A stretch of DNA of 22,503 bases from Chara braunii (Eukaryota; Streptophyta; Charophyceae; Charales; Characeae): the NCBI GenBank assembly GCA_003427395.1, contig BFEA01000018.1, forward strand, positions 780,716 through 803,218, in the 5' to 3' direction. Numbering within the stretch: position 1 is the stretch's first letter; each line of letters starts with the position of its first letter. The notes under the pieces were generated by a model. The model had not been told where the DNA came from, did no database searches, and saw only the letters and a list, made by a program, of their open reading frames with translations. A program made the position numbers and the translations under genes. Positions 6,689 to 17,371 of this stretch are shown here, one piece after another.

Positions 6689-8739
6689 ATGTCTACCTCT
6701 CTTTCTTTACCGCCCACGGACAGGGCTACAGCTGAGGAGGTAATTGCAGCATCATCCACCTCTCAGGCGTCCACCCACCCGACGGTCCAGGGCCAGCCCT
6801 CTGTGGACCCCACGGACCTTCGCGTTGTTCTTGCGACTCTCCTTGCACCTCTGCAAGCGCGACTCGATGCGCTTGCACCCCTGGAGAGGCAAGTAATTGC
6901 GCTTGCCCTTGAAGTTCACCGCCTCAAGGGTTCTCCTCATCGCTCTCCCCACCGCTCTCAGACCCCAAGTCCGGATCTCCACGACTCCGGGAACGGAGAC
7001 GTGGTGGTTCGTCCTCCTTTGCGGGCCAGGCCCAACACTCCCCCTCCGCAGTGGTGAGTGCTGCTGCCGCTCAGACGATACCGTCTGTTGCGGCACAGCC
7101 ATTGGCCTTCGCCGCTCCTGCCGCCCCTACCGCTTCGGCCACTGCCGCATGTGCTGTCGCCCAGATACCGGTATCTGGCTAGGCAGTTTCATCTACCCAC
7201 CCCGGTGTTGCTTCCCGGCTTCATGCACCGGTCGCGACAGTACGGCCCGGAGTTCTCCCTCCTCCCGCTAGGGTACTCTCTCCGCCTCCTCCACCTCCGA
7301 CCCCACACACCCAGCGAGTGGCCACCCTACAGGCCACCGTGGTGCAACTCCAAGCGGAGATTCTCTCCCTGAGATAGCCTCACCCTTCACAGGCTACTCA
7401 CCCTTCTTCTTCCTATACCGCCCCGCCCACCTCTGCCTTGCCGACTCGTTTCCTCGACCGGCTCCCCCCCCTCTACCCTACTATTGTTATTCTGTCACAG
7501 TCGGTTGCGGCTGTTGCCTCCACACTTGCTGGACCTTCCACCAGCAGCCTCGACTCTCAGCCTGCTACCACTTCCACGACAGCACCGGCCTCGACATTTG
7601 CCGCCGCAGTGCAGGCCCCTCGACCTCCCTCCCCTCGCCGTCAACACAGCGGTCCCACCCTTGTGCGTCTTTCGGACATACCCGACTACGATGGTACAAT
7701 GCGTGTGTCGCACTGGTTGCAGGCTGCCACACGCGCACTGACGCTGACTTACACTAGCCCGGCGTTGTGGTGCTCCGCGCTCACAACTAAATTGCGAGGC
7801 AGCGCGTTCTCCGCATGGGAGAACTATTATTCCCATTGTACTCACGCAGGTGAGGCTCCTACTCTCGCGGATTTCACCTCGTTCCTCCATGACTGCTATG
7901 ACACTCTCCACGATGCGACAGACTCCTTAGATCGGGTCACCCAGACGTAGTGGCACGGGTCCTCCGCACCAGCCCATCTTGAGCGTCACATTAGAGTGTT
8001 TCCGGACGCCCGCCTCATTTGCGATGAGGCACTCCTACCTGAAGTCCTTTTGACCAACAGGTTCGTAGTCAGTCTTCCGACTGACTACCGCATCGAGCTC
8101 TGGCGATGGAGCTTCGCCTCCTCCGAGCAGGCCTACGAGGCTGCTCGACAGTACCAGAAGATGCGGAGTCGCTTCTCCGACGCCCCATCTTCTTCGCCAT
8201 CCACCGCCTCCGCCACCCAGTCACGCGGCACCACGCGCGGTCGATCCTCCTTCGCCGGCCGCTTTCGCCGACCAGCTCGACATGGAGCGTCATTCTCTCG
8301 ACGCTACAGTTCTTTAGAGTACGGCGAGGACGCCCGACCGAGCATGACCCTACCCTTGGGGACGCCCCCGACGACATCGAGCTCCGAGACGTCATCCAGT
8401 ATCACTTGGATGAAGACACTGTTCCGGTGGCCGAGCGTCCGCAGATGACCATGTCCGCCATGGGTCGTGCACGCAGTCGGGTTGTACAGGCTGCGCCCGC
8501 ACGTCCACAGTTCCTCAGATAGACTCCCGCAGGGTTTTGTCCCTAACCGCGGAGCTCTATCTCCTGAGGAGCGTGCCGCCCCCGAGGCCCGTCGCGGTTG
8601 CCTTCGTTGCCGCCAGGATGGACACACCTCCTCACGGTGTCCATGACATGTCGCCCTCGATTGGCACTACGCTGACGTTTCTCGTCAGCGTCGATCTCAG
8701 TCCCCTCGCGGTCCTGCCTGGCCAGCCCCACCCAGCTAG
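6689..8739 (+). pseudogene. gag: gag of the chromovirus, frameshifted
   Basis: An ATG at 6689 opens MSTSLSLPPTDRATAEEV. The frame changes around 6950, after which the reading is Pro/Ala/Gln-rich and then becomes a Gag core with SDIPDYDGTMRVSHWLQAA (about 7672-7728) and repeated Trp/Leu helices. Two more frame changes are needed near 8330 and 8510. A CCHC zinc knuckle, C-x2-C-x4-H-x4-C, is at 8599-8640 and is followed by a basic Arg/Ser/Gln tail. In-frame stops are TAG at 7180, 7375, 7948 and 8737 and TGA at 8644. Gag would form the virus-like particle and bind RNA. The protease frame starts at about 8745, one base back, which may reflect decay or an original frameshift between gag and pol. 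Confidence 0.8.
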
Positions 8740-8744
8740 CCACG

Positions 8745-9779
8745 GTGCAGTGTACGGTTGACGCCTCGCACGCAGTCGGCTTCCCGGCCACAGAGTCCCG
8801 GTTTGCCCCTTTGGCTACCCCACCAGAGGATCCTCCGGACACGACAGACGCAGTTCCCTCTGGCCCGCCGTCTATCGAGGTACTGTTTGCCCCACAGCAG
8901 ACCGCCGCATCTAGTCCTTCCCCTTCGAGACTTTCGACGCGTCACGCCATTCACATAGCTCGTTGTAGTGCCCAGGAGCGACTCACGAGATACGTAAACG
9001 TCCTGCGTCGTCTTTTCGCTCTGCTCTCTGACCCTGATCGCACCCTCCCCATTATCCCTATTCGCCTGGGGACATCTACGAAGGTCTGCCGCGCTTTATG
9101 GGACTTTGCCTCGCAGGGAGACTTCGTTCACCCTCGCGTGGTGGAGGAATCTCGCCTAGCTACCTCCTCGTCTTGCTTTCCTATCTCTGTTACCCTCGGA
9201 AATAACAAGACGCAACGCTTCTTCGATCAGACGGTCCCTGATCTCCACTTCTCCCTCACCCTCCAGCCATCGGATAGTACCCAGGCGCCTCGGCGCTACC
9301 ATTCCTCCTCATACTTCGACGTGTTGGAGACTGGGTACGACTTTCTCCTTGGCACTCCCTGGTCTCGCCGGTTCCGTGGCACAGAGGCCAAACGGGCGAT
9401 TGAGACACTCGTTCTCAAAACGAAGTGTGGTCAAACTCATTGAGTCCCCTTCATTGGAACCACAGGCGACACCCCTCCAGACCTACCTCCCCAGAACCCT
9501 CGTCCCTCTGGGCGTCAGTTTGCTCACTTCATACGACAGGAGGACGTCATGTTGTACTCAGTGAACGTCATGGATCTTCTTCGCTACAATCCACTATGTC
9601 CCGAGGTTGAGCTCATCTCATTGGAGCCCGATCCCTCTGACCCTTCCTCCATCTTCGCGACTCCCATCTCCACATCCACCCGTTAGCCTGCGGATATCCC
9701 CTCGACATCCCAGGTCCCTTCGCCAGTCATTGCCGAGTCCACCCATACGTCTCGTGCCGACGCAGACGTTGAGGAACTC
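8745..9779 (+). pseudogene. pol: Aspartic protease region of pol
   Basis: A retropepsin-like domain of a Ty3/gypsy polyprotein. The catalytic loop region reads CRALWDFASQGDFVHP (Asp codon at 9102), where D-S/T-G is usual; here Phe-Ala follows the Asp. The second signature is FDVLETGYDFLLGTPW (about 9318-9365), equivalent to the usual ILG-x-PW strand. The linker to RT continues in the same frame, with TGA at 9441 and TAG at 9684 as the only interruptions. It would cleave Gag-Pol inside the particle. Whether DFA is a lineage trait or damage cannot be told from one copy. Confidence 0.75.
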
Positions 9780-10900
9780 ATGCGGTTCACGACCGACTTA
9801 GAGCCTGCCGTTCGCGACTTGATTCGAGAGTACCGCGACGTTTTTCCCCCGTATTTCTCATACAACGGGATCCCTCTCACGCGCACTATTGAGCCTTCTA
9901 TCCATCTCGTGCCTGACTATCGTGTCCACCATCAGGCACCCTACCGACTCTCGATTCCAGAGGCGACGGAACTCAAACGTCAGCTTGAGGAGCTCCTTCG
10001 ACTGGGTTTCATTAAACCCAGTAAATCCCCTTGGGGTGCACCCATCCTCTTTGCTCGCAAAGCGGACCGAACTCTCCGCCTTTGCATTGACTACCGCGGC
10101 CTTAACTGTTACACGGTTAAGAACAACTACCCCATGCCTCGCGCGGATGAGTTGTTTCACTGTCTGGCAGGCAACCGCTTCTTCATGAAGATCGATCTTC
10201 GTAGCGGTTACCACTAGATCCGTGTAGCCACAGAGGACCAGCTGAAGACCACCTTTCGATCACGCTTCGGCCACTACGAGTTCACGGTGATGCCATTTGG
10301 CCTCACCAATGCACCCGCCACCTTCCAGATGACGATGAACGACATCTTCAGGGACATCCTCGAAGAATACGTTCTCGTATTCCTCCGTGACCTGGACGAC
10401 ATCCTGGTCTACAGTCGTACCTTAGAAGACCATCTCAGACACCTCCGCGATGTCCTACAGCGCTTACGCGAGCATAACTTCTATGCCAAGCTTAGTAAGT
10501 GCCGCTTTGCCCAGAGCAAAGTGGACTTCCTACGACACCATATGTCTGACCAGGGTCTCCACCTAGACGGCGTGAAGATCACTGCTATTGCGGAGTGGCC
10601 CGTCCCCACATCTGCCAAGCAGCTTCGCAATTTTCTAGGCCTCACTAGTTACTATAGTAATTTAATCCGGGGATATACTAGGTATTCCTACGTCCTTACC
10701 TCCACCCTCCTCCAGAAGAACCCGCCATGGTTTTGGACATCCCTTTGCGAGGATGCTTTTCGCGCCCTCAAGAAGGCGGTGACTTGTGCGCCGGTTCTTC
10801 GCCTCCCCGATTTTGATCGCCCCTTTATCGTCACCACTAATGCGTCAGATTTTGCAGTTGGAGCAGTACTTTCTCAGGTGTTTCCCTCTCCTCCAGATTC
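9780..10900 (+). pseudogene. pol: Reverse transcriptase domain of pol
   Basis: A clear Ty3/gypsy reverse transcriptase. Visible blocks are [51 protein letters not shown] and the active-site strand VLVFLRDLDDILVYS. The last has three extra residues (10383-10391) compared with the usual V-Y-L-D-D arrangement; the two catalytic Asp codons are at 10395 and 10398. The TAG at 10215 replaces the nearly invariant Gln of SGYHQ. The connection region (FLGLTSYYSNLIRGYTRYS) follows in frame. It would copy element RNA into DNA from the tRNA primer. Confidence 0.92.
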
Positions 10901-11345
10901 ACCTTATCCTCATGTTCCTCCTTCCCCCCCCCTCATTCTGACACTGCTTCTCGATTGACGCCGACCCTCCCACCACTTCCTTCCACTGACAGTCCTCCCG
11001 TTACTTACTCCCCGATCATCGCGGAGGACGAGACTATCGAGGCTCGTGTTGGGGATTGGCCGATCGCCTTTTACTCCCGTCAGCTACTGCCTGCTGAGAT
11101 AAACTACACTGCCGATGAACGTGAGGTTCTCGCAGTAGTTTATGCTACCCGGCATTGGCGTCAGCCGCGTCACTACTTGCATGGGGCGCCCTTCACGGTG
11201 CGCACAGACAACTCGATTGTCCAGGCTTTCCTCACGAAGCCCAAGCTTTCCCCTCTACAGGCACGCTGGTGGCGTGACTTATCCGAGTTCAATTTCACCA
11301 CTCAGCCCATCAAGGGTGAAATGAACCGCGTCGCCGATGCCTTGT
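10810..11345 (+). pseudogene. pol: RNase H domain of pol
   Basis: The gypsy RNase H opens VTTNASDFAVGAVLSQ, where the first catalytic Asp (usual TDAS) is Asn (AAT at 10839-10841), a G-to-A change. The Glu block (NYTADEREVLAVVYA) and the Asp block (VRTDNSIVQ) are intact, and the domain ends VADALSRR. The reading frame changes between about 10880 and 10955. An eight-plus C-run at 10924-10931 is the likeliest slip point. It would degrade RNA in RNA:DNA hybrids. Confidence 0.85.
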
Positions 11346-12740
11346 CCCGTCGTTCTGATCACAATCAGGAACCCATCCATCTTGCTGCCATCTCCATTAC
11401 CACTGTTGATCAGTCGGTGATCGACGCATATTGCACTCAGTACCGCCACTGCCCTGATTATCGCGTCATCCACGCGACACTGCAGAGTGGCAAGACCGTT
11501 CCCTCGTACTCCCTCGGGGAGAATGGTCTCGTGTACTGGCATGACAGATCTGGTCAGCTAGAGCCACGTAGTTGCGTTCCCTCCACAGGACAACTCCACG
11601 TCTTGACTGTGGCAGAGTTCCATGACCAGGCAACTGTCGGTCATATGGGCTTCCACAAGACGTTGGCTTGTGTTTGCCACCTATACGCTTGGCCGAAGTC
11701 CAAGGACTTCGTCAAAGCCTACATCCAGGAGTGTCCTACCTGCCAGGAGGTGAACAGTGCGAACCACCTTCTGTATGGGTTACTTCAACCCTTACCCATA
11801 CTCGAGGGTCGTTGGCAGTTCATCTCGATGGATTGCATTGGTTCCCTCCGCCCACCCACTGAGCGTGGTCATGACGCTATCTTGGTCGTCGTTGATTGCT
11901 TCACGAAGCGGGCACGTTTTGTCGTGTGCCGCTATCACATTAGCGCTCGTGAGGTCACCTACATCGTCTTCGACCGAGTCGTGAGAGATCACGACTTACC
12001 TAAGAGCATCATCTCCGATCATGACCCATGCTTTACCGACACATTCTGGCGACGCCTACACGAGGTGTACGGATCCCAGCTCCGCTTCTCATCGTCTTAC
12101 CAACCTTAGACGGATGGTCATACTGAGGTCACCAATAAAACTCTCGGTAATATCATGCAAAAGTTTGTTAGGGATGACCAACAGTGGGACTTACACTTAG
12201 CCCATGCGGAGATTGCGTACAACCATGCTGTTTCGCCAGCCACGGGGATGTCGCCATTCTATTGCGATCTCGGCTACCACCCTCGCGTACCCATGGACTT
12301 CCTACGACCATCACGGTTGCGCCCATACACTCGTTGTCTTGCGCTTGGGGACTCGATCGCCCACATGGTGGCGATTATGAAGTGCGCACAGGAGAGTCTA
12401 GCCGACTCCCAGACTCGCTTGGCCGCACGAGCAAACCAATCACGAATGGATCATCCATTGAAAGTCGGTAACGATGTGCTCGTCGACGCACGCCACTTAC
12501 AGCTCGAAGCGGATACACTTCACAAGTTTAGGCGTTGTTTCTTCAGTCCATGCCGCATCCTTCAACCCGTCGGTTTTGATACTGCAGCTAGTCCGATCAA
12601 CTTCTGTGTGAAGCTACTTGATTACCTTCGACAGACTCGCGTACACGATGTTTACCACGTCTCCTTGCTGCGTCCTTATTGCACACCGTGTGAGCGCTTC
12701 GCTGGACGTCCTTATGAGCGCCCTCCACCTATCATGGTGG
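11346..12740 (+). pseudogene. pol: Integrase of the chromovirus
   Basis: The N-terminal HHCC zinc site is present (HDQATVGHMGFH, about 11620-11655, then CPTC at about 11734). The catalytic triad is complete: Asp at 11831 (SMDCIG), Asp at 12017 (SDHDP) and Glu at 12125 (TDGHTE), with exactly 35 residues between the last two. A TAG at 12107 replaces the Gln of the usual HPQTDG motif just before the catalytic Glu. The GPY/F-like C-terminal part continues in the same frame (FRRCFFSPCRILQPVG). It would insert element DNA in the nucleus. Confidence 0.92.
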
Positions 12741-13090
12741 ACGGTCATGAGGAGTTCGTTGTTTCCGACATCATATTTCGCCGAGTTACCAATGATACCC
12801 CTCCACGCATCGAGTACCTTGTGCGTTGGAAGGGCTATCCTGATGAGGAGGCTCCTTGGGAGCTCTTTGAGCACTTGCAGCACGCCCGGATGTTGGTGCG
12901 TGCATATGAGCGTGCTCGTCGTGCTGAGACATCTGCTCCTACTCAGCCGACTGACCCTTTTCCTCCTCCTCCGGCTGAGGAGATCATTGAGGATGAACCC
13001 GCTCCCTCTCAGGCCGTTCTTCAGCAGCAGATGGATGCCTTTGTGCGTCCACAGCGCACTCGTAGATGCCTTTGGCGTCTCGACGACTAA
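12741..13090 (+). pseudogene. pol: C-terminal chromodomain of integrase
   Basis: The segment EEFVVSDIIFRRV followed by IEYLVRWKGYPDEEAPWELF and a helix (LQHARMLVRAYERA) is a chromodomain, which places the element among chromoviruses. In related elements this module binds modified histone H3 and directs insertion to heterochromatin. The Trp and Tyr of RWKGY, typical of the methyl-lysine cage, are kept. The frame ends in TAA at 13088-13090 after a Pro/Glu-rich tail. Confidence 0.9.
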
Positions 13091-14044
13091 TACTTTGACC
13101 ACCCACTTCTCCCTACTGACTCACACCTTCAGGTACTCCATCATCAGCTTCTTCAAGATGTCAGCGTTTTACGGTTTTGCTTCGACATCGACTCGACTCC
13201 TACTTCATCGACGTCATCGACCACTTCGACGACTTTAGTCACCTTCTTGACTTCAGCCATCTTATCGGCTTCAACTACTTTGGACGTGACTACTTCACGC
13301 CACCACCCTACCCTGTACATTGCATCTGTCGCATGATGGTTCTCACTTAGCTGGGTCTCTTTGAGTTGGGCTCTCCCTTGGTATCACATAGGCATGGCGA
13401 CCGCAACGTTATCTTGGGTTCCCTGTTCCCAGATCTAGCTCCCTCCTCCCCCAGTCGGTGAGTTGTGTGCACCCACTTCCCTCATCACCCTAGTGCCGAC
13501 TCTTGCATGCCTTCAGTTAGGCATATCTCCACCTTATTCCAGGCTCCCCTTCTCATGGTTGACCTTGCATGGTGTCACCCTTTTGTCGAGCATTACCCGC
13601 CCTGATGGTCTATCTATTAGGGTCATTGGTTTTGTTTCGCTACCACTCTCCCCCCTTGAGCCTGATGACCTATCCCACCTTCATGTGTGACTGCCCTTAG
13701 GAGTTTCGATTCATAGGCTGCATTCACCCCCTTTGAGACCATCCCAATCTTAGTGGTTCAGCGACATGACATTATCTTGTGACATATTGCTTTTTTTTCC
13801 TTTCAACACTGAGGCCATTGCCTCCAGGACTTTAGGATTGTATCATGCTACATTTAATTTTCTGTTGTTAGTTAGGCTGTGTATACCAGACATTTGCAGT
13901 ATGTAGCTTAGGCTGCATCGCATGGGCTCAGCATGGAGCTTGCTCCGCATCCTAGATTTCTCAGCTTTCTTTATTGCAGAGTTCCGCTGCTTTTGCGGAT
14001 AGCGAGTTTATGGCTCTTGCGATCCATTACAGGTTTGAAGATCG
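13091..14044 (+). other. 3' untranslated region of the retrotransposon
   Basis: 954 bp between the end of pol and the 3' LTR without a protein-like frame. The first 200 bases are low complexity, built on ttcgac and atcgac words (13160-13300). I do not see a convincing polypurine tract just before 14045: the last bases, gtttgaagatcg, are only partly purine. Confidence 0.7.
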
Positions 14045-14404
14045 TGCAACGGGCCTCTATCTGCCCTGACCTACAGCCAAGGCTTTTTCGGTTGTTTGCC
14101 AGTTCGGCCTGTGGGACTAGGCCGTGGCCTGACCCCACAGGTTGTGTACTGGTTCAGTCCAGTCTAGTCCTGCCCGGTACCACTGTCGGTACCAGGCCAG
14201 TCCAGTCCAGTCCAGTCAGTCCGCTGGGGGTATACTCCAGCTGCAGCCTGTATTTCGTCATTCTTCACTTTTGCACATCTTGGAGTACGTGCGTGTTGAG
14301 TCTGCGCCGCAGCTGCGCTGTCCCTTCCAGCTCCATCTCTACCTCCTCCTTCGTCAACCCTTCTTCTCCTCCCTGACGGACCGCCATCCCGGCGGGCTGG
14401 CACA
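14045..14404 (+). repeat. 3' LTR (360 bp)
   Basis: Starts TGCAACGGGCC and ends CTGGCACA, aligning with the 5' LTR along its whole length. It lacks the 10-bp GGTACC-containing block and one pentanucleotide pair. The 12-bp palindrome of the 5' LTR is broken here by one C-to-T change. The ACCAG duplication follows at once. Confidence 0.93.
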
Positions 14405-14409
14405 ACCAG

Positions 14410-15388
14410 GCCCCATGCTCCCACATAGGTCCAAGGTACAGGGTGGGACTAACGAACCCCAGCGCCGACCAACATTGTTCTCGCCTCGGCCCGCCTACCT
14501 CAGGCCACTGAAAGTGATGTCAGTTGGTTTTGAACCCCGTACCTACTCGGCGCCGCTCAGGCATGAAGCTAGCCGGCGGGAGCAGTACTTTGCTTTGTGT
14601 GACAACGCAGGGCGGAGATACCTGGATTATACTCGAGAGCTGTTTGGGTAACAAAGCAGGCGGAGATACATGGATTTATTGACCACTTGTCATTCATGAA
14701 GCGACAACATCATCATGGCGATGGGGAGAATAACGCCTGTGGAGACGTCCTCCCAAAGTTATTCCCCACGGCCTGTGGGTTCTGTGAAAAACCATCAGCG
14801 CCAATCCATAGGCTTTTCTGCACACCTGTGGAGTCCAGACCTTAGTGTTCGTTTTTGGGCACGATGCCGTTTGGAGTGGTTATGAAGCAGGTGGTTGTTG
14901 GTTGTAGGGGCGAGGCTCCGTGCTCCAGGAGGGGCAGGAGAACCTGTCGGCCCCTAAATTGATACTTTGTATTTGGCCTTGGGCACTGGGCCCGGATAAT
15001 AAAGAGATGGTTCATGGTTCATTGGTTGGGGGGAGGGGGGGGAAATCATAGTACAAAAAAGAAAGCGCTGAGTGAATAAAATTAAAACCAAACACATCTG
15101 TGCTCAAGCCTCCAACGACGAGGGAACATCCGAGAGCTGCACCCACCAGCAGCTGCGATACCTGCTACAGAAGGTGGGTGATACCGGCCAGGGGTCAGCC
15201 GGTAGCATCAGGACCGAGCTTCTTCGATTTCTTCGGTGGGCCAGTCGGGGTTCCCCGTAATACTATAATGACAATAAAAAAGGCATGAAAGACTGTCCTG
15301 TCCAGATTCGACAGGTAATTGAATTGGTTGGGCATAAAGAGTTAAAAACAAACAATAAAATAGTAAAAAAATATAATATCATCTGGGC
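14410..15388. other. Non-coding flank between the two retrotransposons
   Basis: No gene recognised. A minus-strand B-box-like sequence (GGTTCAAAACC, around 14525-14540) gives weak tRNA-like similarity. ggcggagatac-tggatt occurs twice about 48 bp apart near 14610 and 14660. An AATAAA followed by a doubled GGTTCAT (14997-15022) looks like the 3' end of a retroposon. A possible donor-like AAG-GTGGGT lies at about 15172-15180, without a convincing exon. The last 120 bases are AT-rich. Confidence 0.5.
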
Positions 15389-17371
15389 ATTAGACAAGGA
15401 CCTGCGGCCCCTGCAACGCCAGATCACCGCCTTCCTATGGCGGGGGGATCATGAGAAACATAATGTGATTAGCCGAGTGGCGTGGCAATCCATTACCCAG
15501 CCCAAAACGAAAGGCGGCCTGGGCATCATCGACCCCCTGACACAGACTAAAGCATTAGCAATACAATGGCTTAAACGCCTGTTGTTCGACCTCGAATCCC
15601 CGTGGAAAGGGCTGGCCCTGGAACAAATCTCCCGCCTGGCCCCCCAGACATCAGAAGTCAGTGATCCAATAATGTGGTTGGAAAACAAGGAATGGCCCAT
15701 CCCGAGGACAGGAGCACAGACACAAGTCCCCGATCCTGACTCACCAAGGCAAGCAACAAGGTCTGACTTGTAAAAGGACCCCTTCTGGCCTCACCTCATC
15801 AAAACGTGGCGAAGCCTCCCACTACCAGACAAGTCCCCTCCAACAAGATGGGAGGGAGTGACGCGACAACCATTATTTGGCAACAGATGGGTGGTGGACT
15901 CAAAGGGCCAGACTCTGCACTGCATGGCCTCCCCTTGGCGGGTTGGGTCAAAAAAGGACTAACAAGAATAAAAGATATATGGGACACAGACAAAAAAGAT
16001 TGGATTGACCCAGACCAGCTAAGGGAGAGACTGCGATACTGCCACCGGCCCCAAGAAGCACTGGAAGGGATAGTGGAAAAGATTCCGTTAGATTGGTGGA
16101 GGATCTTACGTAAAGGTCCCACCCTGCAACATGCCGACTGGGTTGCATTCCGGGACATACAAGGCACGGTGGGCAATGTAGTCTGCAACCTCCCCGATGG
16201 GGCAATGGTGGTGAGCCTTTTTCAAACACAGAGAAGGAATGTCCTCGAAAGGAGCAACCCGGAAGAAACGAGGATATGTCAGAAGGAGGACGTATTCAGA
16301 ATCAGAGTCCTTCAAGAAGAGGAAAAATGGATAGCCTTCCTCCCCTCTACGCCAATCCACCATCTAGCCCTTGACCCGGAGGAATGGACATGGACGACCC
16401 AGATGGGGAAGGGCAGGACTCACACCAAATCACTGTACAGCCTAACAGTCAAATCTACCTACAGACTCCTGAGGCCAAAGATTAATCTAAGAGATCAAGT
16501 GGAGGACCGATGGCGGAACCAACTGAATATCAGCAAAGAGGATCTGAGACCAATTAAGTGGTTCAAATTGGTGAGGGTGAAACCAGCCAACTTCGCCTCA
16601 CTTCAATGGCAGATTGAGCACCGCTGCCTACCAACCAATAATTGGTTGATAGACAGAACATCCNTGGAACAAAAAGGNCAAGCGCTACCCTNGTGCAAGT
16701 TGTGCACCAACGNGTTTCCCTCCAGAAAACGTCCGGAGACAATTGAGCACATATTCGTACAATGCCCTGGCGCACTCTGGTTGTGGAGATGGTGGGACAG
16801 AATCTGGGACCAACTGGAGACAACAACCCCGTGGCCATGGGACTGGAAGGCCCTACTGTGCGAGGCCTGGCCCAGGGATCGGGTTGACCCCCTCGATGAA
16901 TTCACAAACAACCTCTTCAAACTGGGAAGGAGGGCGGTACTTTGGGCACTCTGGAGAAGACGTTGCACATACGAGATGGAAGGAGCAAGGCTNGAGGGCC
17001 CCGAAGTCATAGAAAATGTGCAACAACAGGTTCAACTAGGAATAACAGACAAATGGGAGGAGGTCAAAACACAGATCCGCTCCCNAAATACACANGATGA
17101 CATCAAACAAAAAATTCAGGCTTTNTCCTCAANCTGGCTCGGGGGGATAACCGGGGGGAAACTAGGGAGGGTGGAATGGAAAGGGACACAACAAGAATAC
17201 GGGGAGGGCCAAGGGAGGGTGGAATGGATAAGAGCTTCCAGATTGATATTCCATGACTGGACCAACATTGACTCGACTATCCCATTGAAGCCCCCCGGGA
17301 ATTTTCCGGACTTTTTCCCCCCCCCATCGAATTGCTTAGTGGGAATGCAGTGGTACGGGATGGATGGATGA
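15389..17371 (+). pseudogene. 5'-truncated LINE (non-LTR retrotransposon) fragment
   Basis: The first part reads ALDKDLRPLQRQITAFLWRG, then VAWQSITQPKTKGGLGI and ALAIQWLKRLL. This is the conserved region after the RT core of plant and algal LINEs. The frame is stopped by TAA at 15771 but continues (KDPFWPHLIKTWRSLP), and then shifts at about 15930 to a frame open to 17371. That frame holds a zf-RVT module: FASLQWQIEHRCLPTNNWL, a C-x2-C pair at about 16695-16706 and H-x4-C (HIFVQC) at about 16748-16765, followed by the usual LW.W segment. Endonuclease and RT catalytic motifs are absent, so the 5' end is truncated. Nine isolated Ns lie between 16664 and 17133. Confidence 0.85.

Larger units (their letters stand above)
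4269..14409 (+). mobile_element. Complete but inactive Ty3/gypsy chromovirus
   Basis: Bounded by a perfect 5-bp target-site duplication ACCAG (4269-4273 and 14405-14409), it has two LTRs starting TG and ending CA (4274-4653 and 14045-14404). An initiator-Met-type PBS follows the 5' LTR. The order is a long leader, gag, protease, RT, RNase H, integrase and chromodomain, which defines a plant-type chromovirus. The element proper is 10,131 bp. The LTRs differ by roughly two dozen substitutions by eye (about 7%) plus two 10-bp length differences and small indels, so the insertion is not recent. The coding region has several frameshifts and nine in-frame stops. There is no sign of a second nested LTR element. 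Confidence 0.93.

Noticed and set aside
7495-7911. Minus-strand frame of 138 codons opposite gag
   Set aside because: Shadow of the GC-rich gag reading; Arg/Gly/Ser composition and no motif.
8537-8842. Frames on both strands over the gag-protease junction
   Set aside because: The zinc knuckle and basic tail are in another frame; these are shadows.
12614-13238. Frames on both strands overlapping the chromodomain
   Set aside because: The chromodomain frame explains the region, and the others lack motifs.
13463-13690. Short plus-strand frame in the 3' region of the retrotransposon
   Set aside because: Leu/Pro/Ser-rich with no family signal; probably chance.
14525-14600. tRNA-like sequence on the minus strand near the 3' LTR
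   Set aside because: Only a B-box-like core is seen; the arms do not pair convincingly.
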